From the NCBI GenBank assembly GCA_017304475.1, contig JAFKKV010000028.1, forward strand, positions 62,001-126,000: DNA of 64,000 bases, read 5' to 3'. How positions within the stretch are numbered: position 1 is the first letter of the stretch; each line of letters starts with the position of its first letter. A model generated the notes under the pieces. The model saw only the letters and a program-made list of their open reading frames with translations, did no database searches and was not told where the DNA came from. Position numbers and translations under genes: made by a program. Positions 18,116-26,734 of the stretch are shown here, piece by piece. Origin of the DNA: Hyphomicrobiales bacterium. Lineage in GTDB: Bacteria > Pseudomonadota > Alphaproteobacteria > Rhizobiales > Phreatobacteraceae.

Positions 18116-18868
18116 ATGGAACCCGCCGACATCCTCAGCAAAGCCTATGCGATGCCCCTGGAGAACCCGTCCTTTCCGCCCGGGCCCTATCGCTTCGTCA
18201 ACCGCGAATTCCTGATCATCACCTATCGGACGAGCCGCGAGGCGCTGGAGCGCGTGGTTCCCGCGCCGCTCGAGATCGTCGAGCCTATCGTCAAATACGA
18301 GTTCATTCGCATGCCCGACTCCACCGGCTTCGGCGACTACACCGAGTCCGGACAGGTCATTCCAGTCCGGCTGCCGGACGGGCAGGGCGGCTACCAGACC
18401 GGCGGCTTCGTCCATGCCATGTTCCTGGATGACGACCCGCCGATCGCCGGCGGCCGGGAGCTCTGGGGCTTTCCGAAAAAGCTCGCCGCGCCGAGCCTGA
18501 AAGTGGAAGGCGACACGCTGGTCGGCACGCTCGATTTCGGGCCGGCGCGGATCGCCACCGGCACGATGGGCTACAAGCACCAGCGCGTGCCCGACGAAAA
18601 GGCCCTGCATGCGCTGCAGGAGCCGGGCTTCCTGCTCAAGATCATTCCCGATGTCGACGGCAGCCCGCGTGTCTGCGAGCTCGTGCGCTATTACCTGCGC
18701 GACCTCAACCTCAAGGGCGCCTGGAGCGGCCCGGCGGCACTGGAGCTAAGCCCCCATGCTTTGGCGCCGGTGGCCGACCTGCCGGTGCTGGAGATCCTGT
18801 CCGGCGTCCACCTCATCGCCGATCTCACCCTCGATCTCGGCGAGGTCGTCCATGACTATCTTGCCTGA
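18116..18868 (+). CDS. Acetoacetate decarboxylase
   Basis: A 250-residue ADC-family enzyme that converts acetoacetate to acetone and CO2, or a related beta-keto acid. The Schiff-base motif is intact (PKK, Lys121-Lys122), and Glu77 in TESGQVIPV matches the catalytic Glu. It is clearly a tandem duplicate of the gene 56 bp upstream, sharing long identical stretches such as RELWGFP and GTMGYKH. An AAGGA ribosome site precedes ATG 18116. The location beside acyl-CoA ligase and dehydrogenase genes suggests ketone body or keto acid metabolism. Confidence 0.93.
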   Translation: MEPADILSKAYAMPLENPSFPPGPYRFVNREFLIITYRTSREALERVVPAPLEIVEPIVKYEFIRMPDSTGFGDYTESGQVIPVRLPDGQGGYQTGGFVHAMFLDDDPPIAGGRELWGFPKKLAAPSLKVEGDTLVGTLDFGPARIATGTMGYKHQRVPDEKALHALQEPGFLLKIIPDVDGSPRVCELVRYYLRDLNLKGAWSGPAALELSPHALAPVADLPVLEILSGVHLIADLTLDLGEVVHDYLA

Positions 18869-18874
18869 GCCTGA

Positions 18875-19264
18875 TCATTGTGGCCGAGCTCGCGTCCCGG
18901 GCGCGGCGCCTCCGCCGGCGAGATCGAGCATGGCCATGAACAGCGCGCGCTGAGCCCGCAGGGCATCGAGCCGCCGGGCGGCCGCCTTCATCTGCCGCTC
19001 GGCTTCGGCCAGAAGGCGCTCGTCGGCGGGGGCCCGCTCGCCATGGTCGACGCTGTCCGTTCCGGCTATGGCGGCGGCCGTGCCGGAGGCCTCGGTGAGC
19101 TGGCGCCTCAGCGCCTGTTCCTCGTATGCGAGCGAGGTGAGCGCCTGCCGGACCGCGGTCCTGATGCCGCCGAGGCGCGCCTGGTCGGCATGGCCTTCGC
19201 GATCGCCGGCGCCGCCGAACCGCAGCGCGCGCGCCACCGTCCGGAAGCGCTGGAACAGTGCCAT
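18875..19264 (-). CDS. Hypothetical coiled-coil protein
   Basis: A 129-residue protein of unknown function. It is rich in Ala, Arg, Glu and Leu, with heptad-like helices around residues 30-65 and 80-115 (TSLAYEEQALRRQL, EAERQMKAAARRLDALRAQ). It has no signal peptide or membrane segment. It ends 6 bp from the convergent decarboxylase stop. An overlapping frame on the other strand looks like a shadow because it lacks domain-like composition. Called on amphipathic composition and fit between neighbours only. Confidence 0.5.
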   Translation of the reverse strand: MALFQRFRTVARALRFGGAGDREGHADQARLGGIRTAVRQALTSLAYEEQALRRQLTEASGTAAAIAGTDSVDHGERAPADERLLAEAERQMKAAARRLDALRAQRALFMAMLDLAGGGAAPGTRARPQ

Positions 19265-19472
19265 GGCCTATGCGCTCCGCCTGGCGCCCGCCAGACATGG
19301 CCGGTGGGCGGAATTTCGGAGGCTCACCGCCCGACATCAGCCATGCGGGCTCACGCCGGATCGCTTCGCCGGTCCGGCAAGCCTTCGACCGGCATGGTCG
19401 GTGAAGCCAGCGCCATGCCCGATGCCGCGTGGCGGAGGTCGCCGCACCCGGGCATTTGGCGGCCAAATGTGG

Positions 19473-19700
19473 TTAGCGAATATTAAGCTTGCTCAGCACC
19501 TGCAGCAAGGCACTGGCGAAGGAGCCGTTCTCCTTGGCCGGGCGGGGCAGCCAGAACGTCATAAGAACTGCACCGAGCAATACCACCGCGCTGACGACGA
19601 CCGGCGCGCCGATGAGAGCAACGAGCGCGCCATAGGGCCAGAGCAATATGGTCGTCAGGCCCCCGATGGCGATTGCGGCAACAATCAATACGACGATCAT
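19473..19700 (-). CDS. Small membrane protein of unknown function
   Basis: A 75-residue protein that is almost entirely hydrophobic: two predicted membrane helices (about 2-25 and 28-50) and a short basic tail (PRPAKENGSFASALLQVLSKLNIR). No family was recognised. It lies alone between the coiled-coil protein and the exopolysaccharide locus, so a link to export is possible but not shown. Confidence 0.55.
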   Translation of the reverse strand: MIVVLIVAAIAIGGLTTILLWPYGALVALIGAPVVVSAVVLLGAVLMTFWLPRPAKENGSFASALLQVLSKLNIR

Positions 19701-20029
19701 CGGGCGGGGCCTTACCTGGATGCCAAGCGTTGCGATCTTCTCGTCGATCTCGACACAGCCTAGACGATCTCGCCCAGAAGAGCGAATGCATCACCGGCGC
19801 GTCGGACCAGCAGCGAAGCCGCCAATCCATTCCATAGCAGAGCCATCACTGTCGGTATTGTTATTCGAGGAACGTCAAGAGGAATTGAGACGTCGCCGCA
19901 GCGTGGCCGCAAAATTGCTTGATGCTCGATAGGCGGCCTCGGCGGCCGAGGCGCTCGCGATGCGTCTGCGGCCAAGCCGTCGCGGCCGCATAAGGCGCCG
20001 GGCAGGCGGCCATGCAAAGGGAGTGTCCG
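19701..20029. other. Intergenic region before the exopolysaccharide locus
   Basis: About 330 bp with no supportable gene. It contains the presumed promoter of the ExoF-like gene. A partial GGAAC-N17-CGTC near 19869 resembles a stress promoter but fails at the last base and is not called. Confidence 0.3.
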
Positions 20030-21385
20030 ATGGTTCGCGACAGGTCTCTGCAATTCGCGCTGATGATGTCGACCTTGTCTCGGGCGCGGCGCGCCTGGCT
20101 CATGCTGCTGTGTTTCCTCGCAGCCCTGCTCGCGGCGACGTCGGCGGCCTCGGCCGTCGAAGCGGACTATCGGCTCGGGCCCCAGGACAAGATCCGCGTC
20201 AAGGTCTGGGAATGGCGCGCCGCCTCGGGCGACACCTTCGAGTGGACCGCGCTGAACGGCGAGTTCACCATCAATTCCGCCGGCATTCTCGCCATGCCCT
20301 TGATCGGCGCGGTTCACGCGGAAGGCGCGACGACGGGCGAGGTGGCCGGCATCATCGCCGACCGGCTGAAGGCGGTGGCAGGGCTGGTCAAGGCCCCCAA
20401 TGCGGCGGTGGAAATTGCCCAGTACCGGCCGTTCTACATCGTCGGCACGGTCGAGCGGCCAGGCGAATATCCCTATCGCCCGGGCATGAGCGTGCTTCAG
20501 GCGGTCAGCATCGCCGGCGGCTTCTACCGCCCGGACACCAATCTGTCGCGTTTCGAGCGGGAAAGCATCATTGCCCAGGGTGATATCAAGGTCAGCGAGA
20601 GCCAGCGGCTCGCCTTGATCATGCGGCGCGACCGGCTGGGCGCGGAAGCGCGCGGCGACGGCAATCTGCTCTTTTCCGAGGAAATCATGCAGCGCCAAAG
20701 CGAGGCCCTGATCGCCCAGGGCATGCGCGAGGAGGGCATGATCTTCGCCACCCGGCGCCAGTCGCTGCAGGCGCAGGTCGACCTGCTGGTTCAGGCCAAC
20801 GCCCTGCTCGACGAGGAGCTGAGGACTCTCGCCGCCAAGAGCGTCACCCAGCAGAAGCAATATGACCTGGCGCGCCGGGAGCTCGAGAGCATCAACAGCC
20901 TGATGGCGCGCGGCCTCGCCGTCAGCGGTCGGCAGGTGTCGGTCGAGCAGAATGTCGCGCAGATGGAAAGCATGATGCTCGACCTGACGCTTGCCCAGGC
21001 GCGCACCCGGCAGGACATCAGCCGCAACCAGCGCAACATGATCGAACTCGGCAATCAGCGCGCGAATGACGTGCTGAAGGAGCTGCGCGAGACCCAGGTC
21101 AATCTCGACCAGGTCACCGAGAGGATCTCGACCTTCCAGGTTCTGCTCTACGATTCCCAGGTCACCGGGCCGCGCCAGCAATTGCTGCAGGCCGACGAAG
21201 CCTCCAGGCTGAGCTTTCAGATCGTCCGGCGGCAGGACGGGCGCCTTCAGGAAATCGGCGCCGACGCCTCGGCCGAGGTCCTGCCGGGTGACATCATCAA
21301 GATCCAGCGACCGGCGATGAACCGGTCGTCGAGCGGCGAGGCGGCGGCGAATTTCGCGCAGAGGCAGTCGGCCGGGAGCCGTTAG
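20030..21385 (+). CDS. Polysaccharide export protein, ExoF/Wza-like
   Basis: About 451 residues. The ATG at 20030 has AGGGAG six bases upstream, better than ATG 20012. A Sec signal covers the first 40 or so residues (LMLLCFLAALLAATSAASAVEA). The polysaccharide export domain follows (YRLGPQDKIRVKVWEW, EFTINSAGILAMPLIGAV), then an SLBB-like segment (YIVGTVERPGEYPYRPGMSVLQAVSIAGGFYR). Residues about 210-400 form a long coiled coil, which is the ExoF arrangement in rhizobia. It is expected in the periplasm/outer membrane export path. It is convergent with the glycosyltransferase next door. Confidence 0.9.
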   Translation: MVRDRSLQFALMMSTLSRARRAWLMLLCFLAALLAATSAASAVEADYRLGPQDKIRVKVWEWRAASGDTFEWTALNGEFTINSAGILAMPLIGAVHAEGATTGEVAGIIADRLKAVAGLVKAPNAAVEIAQYRPFYIVGTVERPGEYPYRPGMSVLQAVSIAGGFYRPDTNLSRFERESIIAQGDIKVSESQRLALIMRRDRLGAEARGDGNLLFSEEIMQRQSEALIAQGMREEGMIFATRRQSLQAQVDLLVQANALLDEELRTLAAKSVTQQKQYDLARRELESINSLMARGLAVSGRQVSVEQNVAQMESMMLDLTLAQARTRQDISRNQRNMIELGNQRANDVLKELRETQVNLDQVTERISTFQVLLYDSQVTGPRQQLLQADEASRLSFQIVRRQDGRLQEIGADASAEVLPGDIIKIQRPAMNRSSSGEAAANFAQRQSAGSR

Positions 21386-21404
21386 CAACGGGGCGCGCGG
21401 GATC

Positions 21405-22514
21405 TCATGCGTTGACACCCGAGCCCTGGCCGTTTCTCAAGGCGGCGATGTGCTTGGCCATCCGGGTCTCGAAAATCTCCGCCGAGAAGCGCCGCGCATG
21501 GGCCGCGATGGCGGCGGGGTCGAATTGACCGGCGCCGAGCCGCTGTTCGGCGTCGATGATCGCCTCCACCGTCTGCCTGTCGAAAAACACGCCGGTCACG
21601 CCGTCGACCACCGTTTCGGTGGCGCCGCCGCGTCCATAGGCGATCACTGGCCGCCCGGAGGCCATGGCCTCGACGGGCACGATGCCGAAATCCTCCTCGC
21701 CCGGAAAGATCAGGGCCCGGCAGCGCGAATAGTGATCCTTCAGGACGCTGAATGGCTGCGATCCCAGGATCTGCACATTGGGCTTCGCCAGCTTGCGCAA
21801 TTCGCCGAGCATTTCGCCGCCGCCGATCACCACCAGCTTCCGGCCGGTCCGGTTGAAGGCCTCGACCGCCAGGTCCGGGCGCTTATAGCCGACCAACTCG
21901 CCGGCCATCAGGTAGAAATCGCCGATCTGCTCGTCCGGCAGAACGTCGAAGGCATCGACGTCGACGGGCGGATGAATGACCTCGGCGTCGCGGCGGTAGT
22001 AGCGCTGCACGCGGGCCGCCACCGTCGCGGAATTGGCGATGTAGTGATCGACGCGATTGGCCGAAACGGCGTCCCAGTTGCGGATGTAATGGGCGACGAG
22101 CGGCATCAGGGTCCGGGTCAGCACCCCCGACCTGTTGCGGTAATCGTGGAACATGTTCCAGATGTAGCGCATGGGGGAGTGGCAATAGCAGATATGGATC
22201 GAGCCGGGCGGCGGGATGATGCCCTTGGCCGGACCGGACTCGCTGCTGATGATCAGGTCGTAACCCCGGAGGTCGAGCTGTTCCAGGGCGAGCGGCATGA
22301 GCGGCAGATAGCGCTGATAATAGCGCCCGGCCCGCGGCAGCCGGTTGATGAAGCTGGTCTTGACCCGATGGCGATTAATCGTCTCGGAAATGGCCTCGGG
22401 AACATGGACGTGGGTGAACACGTCGGCGTCTGGATACATGCGGCACAGGGATTCGACGACCTTTTCGCCGCCTCTCATCCCGACCAGCCAATAGTGGACG
22501 ATGGCGACCTTCAT
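21405..22514 (-). CDS. Glycosyltransferase family 4
   Basis: A 369-residue GT-B glycosyltransferase. The start at 22514 (MKVAIVHYWLVGMRGGEKVV) is set by the family N-terminus; the frame upstream runs through a REP element. Donor-binding elements are seen in the C-terminal half: AGELVGYKRPDLAVEAFNRTGRKLVVIGGG, FPGEEDFGIVPVEAMASGRPVIAYGRGGATETV (the EX7E-type region). It probably adds a sugar to the exopolysaccharide repeat unit on the cytoplasmic side. Acceptor and donor are not predictable. Confidence 0.92.
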   Translation of the reverse strand: MKVAIVHYWLVGMRGGEKVVESLCRMYPDADVFTHVHVPEAISETINRHRVKTSFINRLPRAGRYYQRYLPLMPLALEQLDLRGYDLIISSESGPAKGIIPPPGSIHICYCHSPMRYIWNMFHDYRNRSGVLTRTLMPLVAHYIRNWDAVSANRVDHYIANSATVAARVQRYYRRDAEVIHPPVDVDAFDVLPDEQIGDFYLMAGELVGYKRPDLAVEAFNRTGRKLVVIGGGEMLGELRKLAKPNVQILGSQPFSVLKDHYSRCRALIFPGEEDFGIVPVEAMASGRPVIAYGRGGATETVVDGVTGVFFDRQTVEAIIDAEQRLGAGQFDPAAIAAHARRFSAEIFETRMAKHIAALRNGQGSGVNA

Positions 22515-22536
22515 CGGATGTACCGGCGACAATTTT

Positions 22537-22626
22537 CGTCTTGCCCGGGCTTGTCCCGGCCATCCACGACGTGATCGCCGTGAGCGGACGAATACGTGGA
22601 TGCCCGGGACAAGCCCGGGCAAGACG
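22537..22626. repeat. REP-like inverted pair
   Basis: 22537-22568 and 22595-22626 are oppositely oriented copies. The first has a mismatched stem (GCCCGGG on one side, CCCGGCC on the other). The second is a perfect GCCCGGG/CCCGGGC hairpin. They lie in the spacer between the glycosyltransferase start and the end of the chain-length ATPase gene, which are transcribed in the same direction. Confidence 0.85.
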
Positions 22627-22726
22627 ACGTGGTGCGAGTTGCGAGGAAGAGGTACCAGGCCGCCATTGCCCCGCTGTCTCCATCAGCGCTGCGCCTATCC
22701 AGTCAAAGAGTCGTCGTGTCGCGACA

Positions 22727-24367
22727 CTAGTTCATCCGCTCGTTCAGCACGGCGCCGGCGATCGCGGTGGTGGCCGAGCCGAGGGCTGTGACCATCTCCG
22801 CCGCGTCGCGCTGCCGGGTTCGGCCGGCCTCGACGACCAGAATGTAGGAGTCGAGCAGCGATCCCATGGCGAAGGCGTCGGGCAGCACCGAAAAGGCCGG
22901 CAGGTCGACGACGATCCGGTCATATTTGGCCCGGAGCGCCTCGAACAGCTCGCGTCCCTTGGGCCTGTCGATCACGTCGCTGAAATGGATCCACTGATGG
23001 TCGCGCCCGACCGGCAAGAAGGACAGGCCCCGGATCAGCGTGGCGACCAGGGAGCCTTCGGGCGCGCCGCTCGCCATGGCCTGGACCAGGCCGCTGTCCT
23101 GGCCGTCGGGCATGCTGGCGGCGAGCCTCCTGGTCAGGCTCGGATTTTGCGGATTGGCATCGATCAGCAGGGTCCTGCGGCCGGCCGCGGCGAAGGCCAG
23201 CGCCAGGTGATAGGCGATGACCGTCTTGCCTTCGCCCGGCAGGGTCGAGGTGACGCCGATGCATTGCCGCCCCGACGAGCGCAGCGTCATCTCGAAGGTG
23301 GTCCGGATCTCGCGGATGCCGGTGCTGACCGGCGCCGAGGGCTGGTCGACGATGATATTGACGCCCCAGCTCTCCGCGCCCTCGGCCATGACGCCGTCCA
23401 TGTCGGTGAAGTCTTCGCCGAGTTCCTGGATCGAGCCGAGATAGGCAAGGCCGAGTTCGTGCTCGATCTGCGACCTCTCGCGAATGACGTTGAGCAGGCG
23501 GAACCGGGTCAGCGCCGCGACCCCGCCGATGAACAGGCCGATGGCGCCGGCAAGGCCGAGAATGAGCGAGGTCCGGGGGGCCGACGGCCCGGTCGGCGGC
23601 AGTGCCGCCGTGATCACCCGGGCGTCGGCGGCGGGAAACGAACCGACATCGATGATCCCGGTCTTCAGCGCCTGGGCGGCGGCCTCGCCGTCGGCGTTCA
23701 ATTCGCGCATGGTCCGCTCGAACTGGCCGGTCCGGCGGGCCGCCTCGATGCGTGGCGCCAGTTGCCGGCCGATATAGGCGGCGGTCACCGCATTGGCGAG
23801 GCGCGCAGCCTTTTCCGGGTCGATAGACTGGAAGCTGACCTGAAGCACGTAGGACTGCCCGAGCCGGCGGACGTCCAGTCTTTGGTCGAACTGGCTGACG
23901 ACGGTGCTGTAGCTGCCGGCGCCGCCGCCACGGCTGATCAGCGATTTGAACCATGCCGGGATCGACAGGGAGGGGCGGGCGAATTCCGGATCGCGCTCCA
24001 GGTCATGGGCGGCGATGACGCTTCGATAGACCTGCTCGGATTTCAAAAGCTGGATCTGGCTTTCGAGCTGGGCCGCGTCGATGGAGACCTGCACGAGTTC
24101 CCGGTCGGAGGCTTGGCGGGAGGTGTCCGGCCGGCGCGGGTCGAACAGCACGCGCGCGCTCGCCTGGTAGACCGGCCGCGACGTCGCGACGATGACGATG
24201 CCCACCACCAGCGCCGCCGCGACGGCGCCGAGGATCATCCGCGCGTGCAGACGAAAGGCCACGACCAGATCCCGAGCGGGCTCGGGATCGCGCCGATCGA
24301 TCTCGGGATCGGGTTGTGGGCGGGCCTTGGTTGCGATCAGCCCGTCCGGGCCCGGGACGTGTAGCAT
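22727..24367 (-). CDS. Wzc-like chain-length determinant / CpsD-type ATPase
   Basis: About 546 residues. TM helices near 45-62 and 267-287 flank a periplasmic Wzz domain with coiled-coil segments. The cytoplasmic part is a BY-kinase/MinD-like ATPase with Walker A TLPGEGKT near 375-382, Walker A' LLIDANP near 400-406 and Walker B RIVVDLP. It controls polymer length and assembly in the inner membrane. Bacterial tyrosine kinases normally end in a tyrosine cluster, but this one ends AGAVLNERMN with none, so autophosphorylation of a tail is unlikely. The start is by the Wzz-like N-terminus; the ribosome site is weak. Confidence 0.9.
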   Translation of the reverse strand: MLHVPGPDGLIATKARPQPDPEIDRRDPEPARDLVVAFRLHARMILGAVAAALVVGIVIVATSRPVYQASARVLFDPRRPDTSRQASDRELVQVSIDAAQLESQIQLLKSEQVYRSVIAAHDLERDPEFARPSLSIPAWFKSLISRGGGAGSYSTVVSQFDQRLDVRRLGQSYVLQVSFQSIDPEKAARLANAVTAAYIGRQLAPRIEAARRTGQFERTMRELNADGEAAAQALKTGIIDVGSFPAADARVITAALPPTGPSAPRTSLILGLAGAIGLFIGGVAALTRFRLLNVIRERSQIEHELGLAYLGSIQELGEDFTDMDGVMAEGAESWGVNIIVDQPSAPVSTGIREIRTTFEMTLRSSGRQCIGVTSTLPGEGKTVIAYHLALAFAAAGRRTLLIDANPQNPSLTRRLAASMPDGQDSGLVQAMASGAPEGSLVATLIRGLSFLPVGRDHQWIHFSDVIDRPKGRELFEALRAKYDRIVVDLPAFSVLPDAFAMGSLLDSYILVVEAGRTRQRDAAEMVTALGSATTAIAGAVLNERMN

Positions 24368-24449
24368 TGTGACTGCACCATGCTCCAAGTCTGGGAATGA
24401 AAGTCTGGGAATGAAGGTCGGCGAATGAAAGCGGCCGCCGGTCGGCGGA

Positions 24450-25160
24450 TCAGCGGCTTCCTTGCTGCAGCAGGACCGCCGGGATGGTCCTGACGATGAT
24501 CTCGACGTCGAGCCAGATGCTCCAGTTGCTGGCATAGCGGCGGTCGAGGGCGATGCGGCCGTCGTAGCCGCAATCGCTGCGGCCGCTCACCTGCCAGAGG
24601 CCGGTGAGGCCAGGGGGCACCGAAAAACAGTGCGAGAAATTCTCGCCGTAGCGATGGATTTCATCGGGCACGATCGGCCGCGGGCCGACCAGGCTCATTT
24701 GCCCCATCAGGATATTGGCGAGCTGGGGCAATTCGTCGAGGCTGGTCCTGCGCAGGAAGGCGCCGAGCCGGGTGATCCTCGGATCATCAGTCAGTTTCTG
24801 GTTCTCCTGCCACTCCCGCCGCACGTGTGGACAGTGCTCCAGATGGGCCTTCAACGCCGCATCGGCGTCGCGAACCATGGACCGGAATTTGAAGCATTTG
24901 AACGGTCGCCCATTCTTGCCGATCCGCGTCTGCGCGAAGACGGCCGGTCCGCCATCCGCCATGCGAATGGACAAGGCGATGATGATGAACAGAGGCCATA
25001 GAAAGGCCAGGGCAGCGAGCGCGCCGCAAACATCTATTGTGCGCTTGAGGCACAGATTTGCGATGTTGCTATACGATGGCAGGGCGGCGCGATCGGCCGC
25101 GAATACCAGCATGATGCCGTGAGATGGAAGCGTCTTTGACACAGAACGCACGCCTCTCAA
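24450..25160 (-). CDS. Undecaprenyl-phosphate sugar-1-phosphate transferase (ExoY-like)
   Basis: Up to 236 residues. This is the initiating enzyme that puts the first sugar phosphate onto the lipid carrier. Features: one membrane helix (ALAALAFLWPLFIIIALSI), FAQTRIGKNGRPFKCFKFRSMVRDAD, TRLGAFLRRTSLDELPQL, MSLVGPRPI and PPGLTGLWQVSGRSD, the complete bacterial sugar transferase signature. The longest frame starts with TTG at 25160; GTG a few codons on or ATG 25112 are alternatives. It is the first gene of the leftward EPS transcript (with the chain-length ATPase). Confidence 0.94.
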   Translation of the reverse strand: MRGVRSVSKTLPSHGIMLVFAADRAALPSYSNIANLCLKRTIDVCGALAALAFLWPLFIIIALSIRMADGGPAVFAQTRIGKNGRPFKCFKFRSMVRDADAALKAHLEHCPHVRREWQENQKLTDDPRITRLGAFLRRTSLDELPQLANILMGQMSLVGPRPIVPDEIHRYGENFSHCFSVPPGLTGLWQVSGRSDCGYDGRIALDRRYASNWSIWLDVEIIVRTIPAVLLQQGSR

Positions 25161-25498
25161 ACATTGCGACCGATAAGAATTAACGGTTTTTTAACTGGCC
25201 ATCAAGTCAGTTTGTGCGGTGCACAAGATTTGGACGGTTTCTGGCTACCTACGAATGAGGCGCCCAACAATTATACAGAAAATCGCCGTGCTTGCATCCG
25301 GTGACGCCATGCCACCATGCGAGAGGGCGCCGAACCCGCTGATCGGGGCGCTCTCCTGGCCGGGTTGAGGCCCCTTTGGAGCCGTCAAACGGCCATTTAC
25401 CGGTTGTTCACGATGTTGTGTCGGACGCCGCGAGGCGGTCCTCGTGTCTCCGCGGACCGGAGCTTGCATGACAAGGTGGGGCGGCGAGGGATGCAGGC
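25161..25498. promoter_or_regulatory. Divergent promoter region inside the exopolysaccharide locus
   Basis: A 338-bp spacer between the ExoY-like gene (leftward) and a glycosyltransferase (rightward). It has AT-rich patches at 25170-25215 and 25260-25290. It should drive both halves of the locus. No operator could be assigned with confidence. Confidence 0.4.
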
Positions 25499-26587
25499 AT
25501 GGCCAAGCCGGACTGGTTCATCAACGGGCGCTTCCTGACCCAGAAGACATCAGGTGTTCAGCGCTATGCACGCGAGATCGTCCGGTCGCTTGACGCGCTG
25601 CTGGAGGAGGGCCATCCGCTCGCCCGGGGGCGCCGCCTCTGCCTCGTGACCCCGCCTCATGCGGACATCTTGCCCGGGCTCGGGATGATCGAGCAGCGCG
25701 TGGTCGGCAGTTTGCGCGGCCATGCCTGGGAGCAGGTCTCGCTGCCCAGGTATGCGCGCGGCGGCCTTCTGAACCTGTGCAACACCGCGCCCTTGCTGGG
25801 GCGCCGGAACATCGTCTGCATTCACGACACCAATGTCGCTGATTATCCGGAGAGCTATTCGCGCCAGTTCCGGTTGCTCTACCGCGCGCTGGTGCCGCCG
25901 GTGGCGCGTGGGGCCGCAATGGTGGCGACCGTATCGGCCTATTCGGCCGGCCGGATCGCGCGCTTCGGCCTCGACAGAGGGGCGATCGCCGTGCTGCCCA
26001 ATGGCCATGAGCATGTCGCGCGCTGGCGGGCCGTTGCCTCGCCCGCGATTGCGGCGGCTGCCGGCCCGAACACGATCGTGGTGCTGGGCAGCCGTGCTCC
26101 GCACAAGAATCTCGGCATGCTCTTGGGCCTGGCCGGCGCGCTGGCGGGCCAAGGCTTCAGGATCGCCATTGCCGGAGCCGCCGACGCCCATGTTTTCCAG
26201 GGGGCGGCAGCCGGTGAGGCCGGCAATGTGGTGTCGGTCGGCCGGATCTCCGACGACGAACTGGCGGCCTTGCTCCAGGGCGCGCATTGCCTGGCTTTCC
26301 CGTCTTTCGTCGAGGGGTTCGGCCTACCTCCTCTGGAGGCTTTTGCGATCGGTTGCCCGGTGGTATCGTCTGACCGCGCCAGCCTGCCGGAAGTTTGCGG
26401 TGAGGCTGCGCTTTATGCCGCGCCCGATCGACCCGACCAATGGCTTTCGGCCTTTTGCGCGCTGCGGGATGATCCGCGGTTGCGCGCAGCATTGATCGAG
26501 CGGGGACATGCGAGAGCCAGGGCCTTTTCCTGGCGCGAATCCGCGTTGGGTTATCTCGGTGCCATGGCGCACCTGGACGAGGCCTGA
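25499..26587 (+). CDS. Glycosyltransferase family 4
   Basis: A 362-residue GT-B enzyme beginning WFINGRFLTQKTSGVQRYAREIV, a start typical of WbaZ/mannosyl- or rhamnosyl-type transferases. Donor-site elements are VVLGSRAPHKNLGMLLGLAG, AGAADAHVFQG, LAFPSFVEGFGLPPLEAFAIGCPVV and the following SLPEVCGEAALYA. It is the first gene of the rightward EPS transcript that continues with glf. Sugar specificity unknown. Confidence 0.92.
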   Translation: MAKPDWFINGRFLTQKTSGVQRYAREIVRSLDALLEEGHPLARGRRLCLVTPPHADILPGLGMIEQRVVGSLRGHAWEQVSLPRYARGGLLNLCNTAPLLGRRNIVCIHDTNVADYPESYSRQFRLLYRALVPPVARGAAMVATVSAYSAGRIARFGLDRGAIAVLPNGHEHVARWRAVASPAIAAAAGPNTIVVLGSRAPHKNLGMLLGLAGALAGQGFRIAIAGAADAHVFQGAAAGEAGNVVSVGRISDDELAALLQGAHCLAFPSFVEGFGLPPLEAFAIGCPVVSSDRASLPEVCGEAALYAAPDRPDQWLSAFCALRDDPRLRAALIERGHARARAFSWRESALGYLGAMAHLDEA

Positions 26588-26734
26588 ACGGGCTCTGGGA
26601 TGACCGGGCCGTCCGTGGCGGCACCGGCCGTGGCATATCGTTTGCTTGATAACGGATAGCGAAAGCGGGCTTTCGCGACGTCTCGATCGACCACGCTTCC
26701 AACGGGCGGCCATTCCTGGTCCATCAGTGCGGAC

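Noticed and set aside
19869-19894. GGAAC-N17-CGTC before the ExoF-like gene
   Set aside because: The final base of the -10 element does not match and the site is far from a start codon, so it is not called an EcfG promoter.
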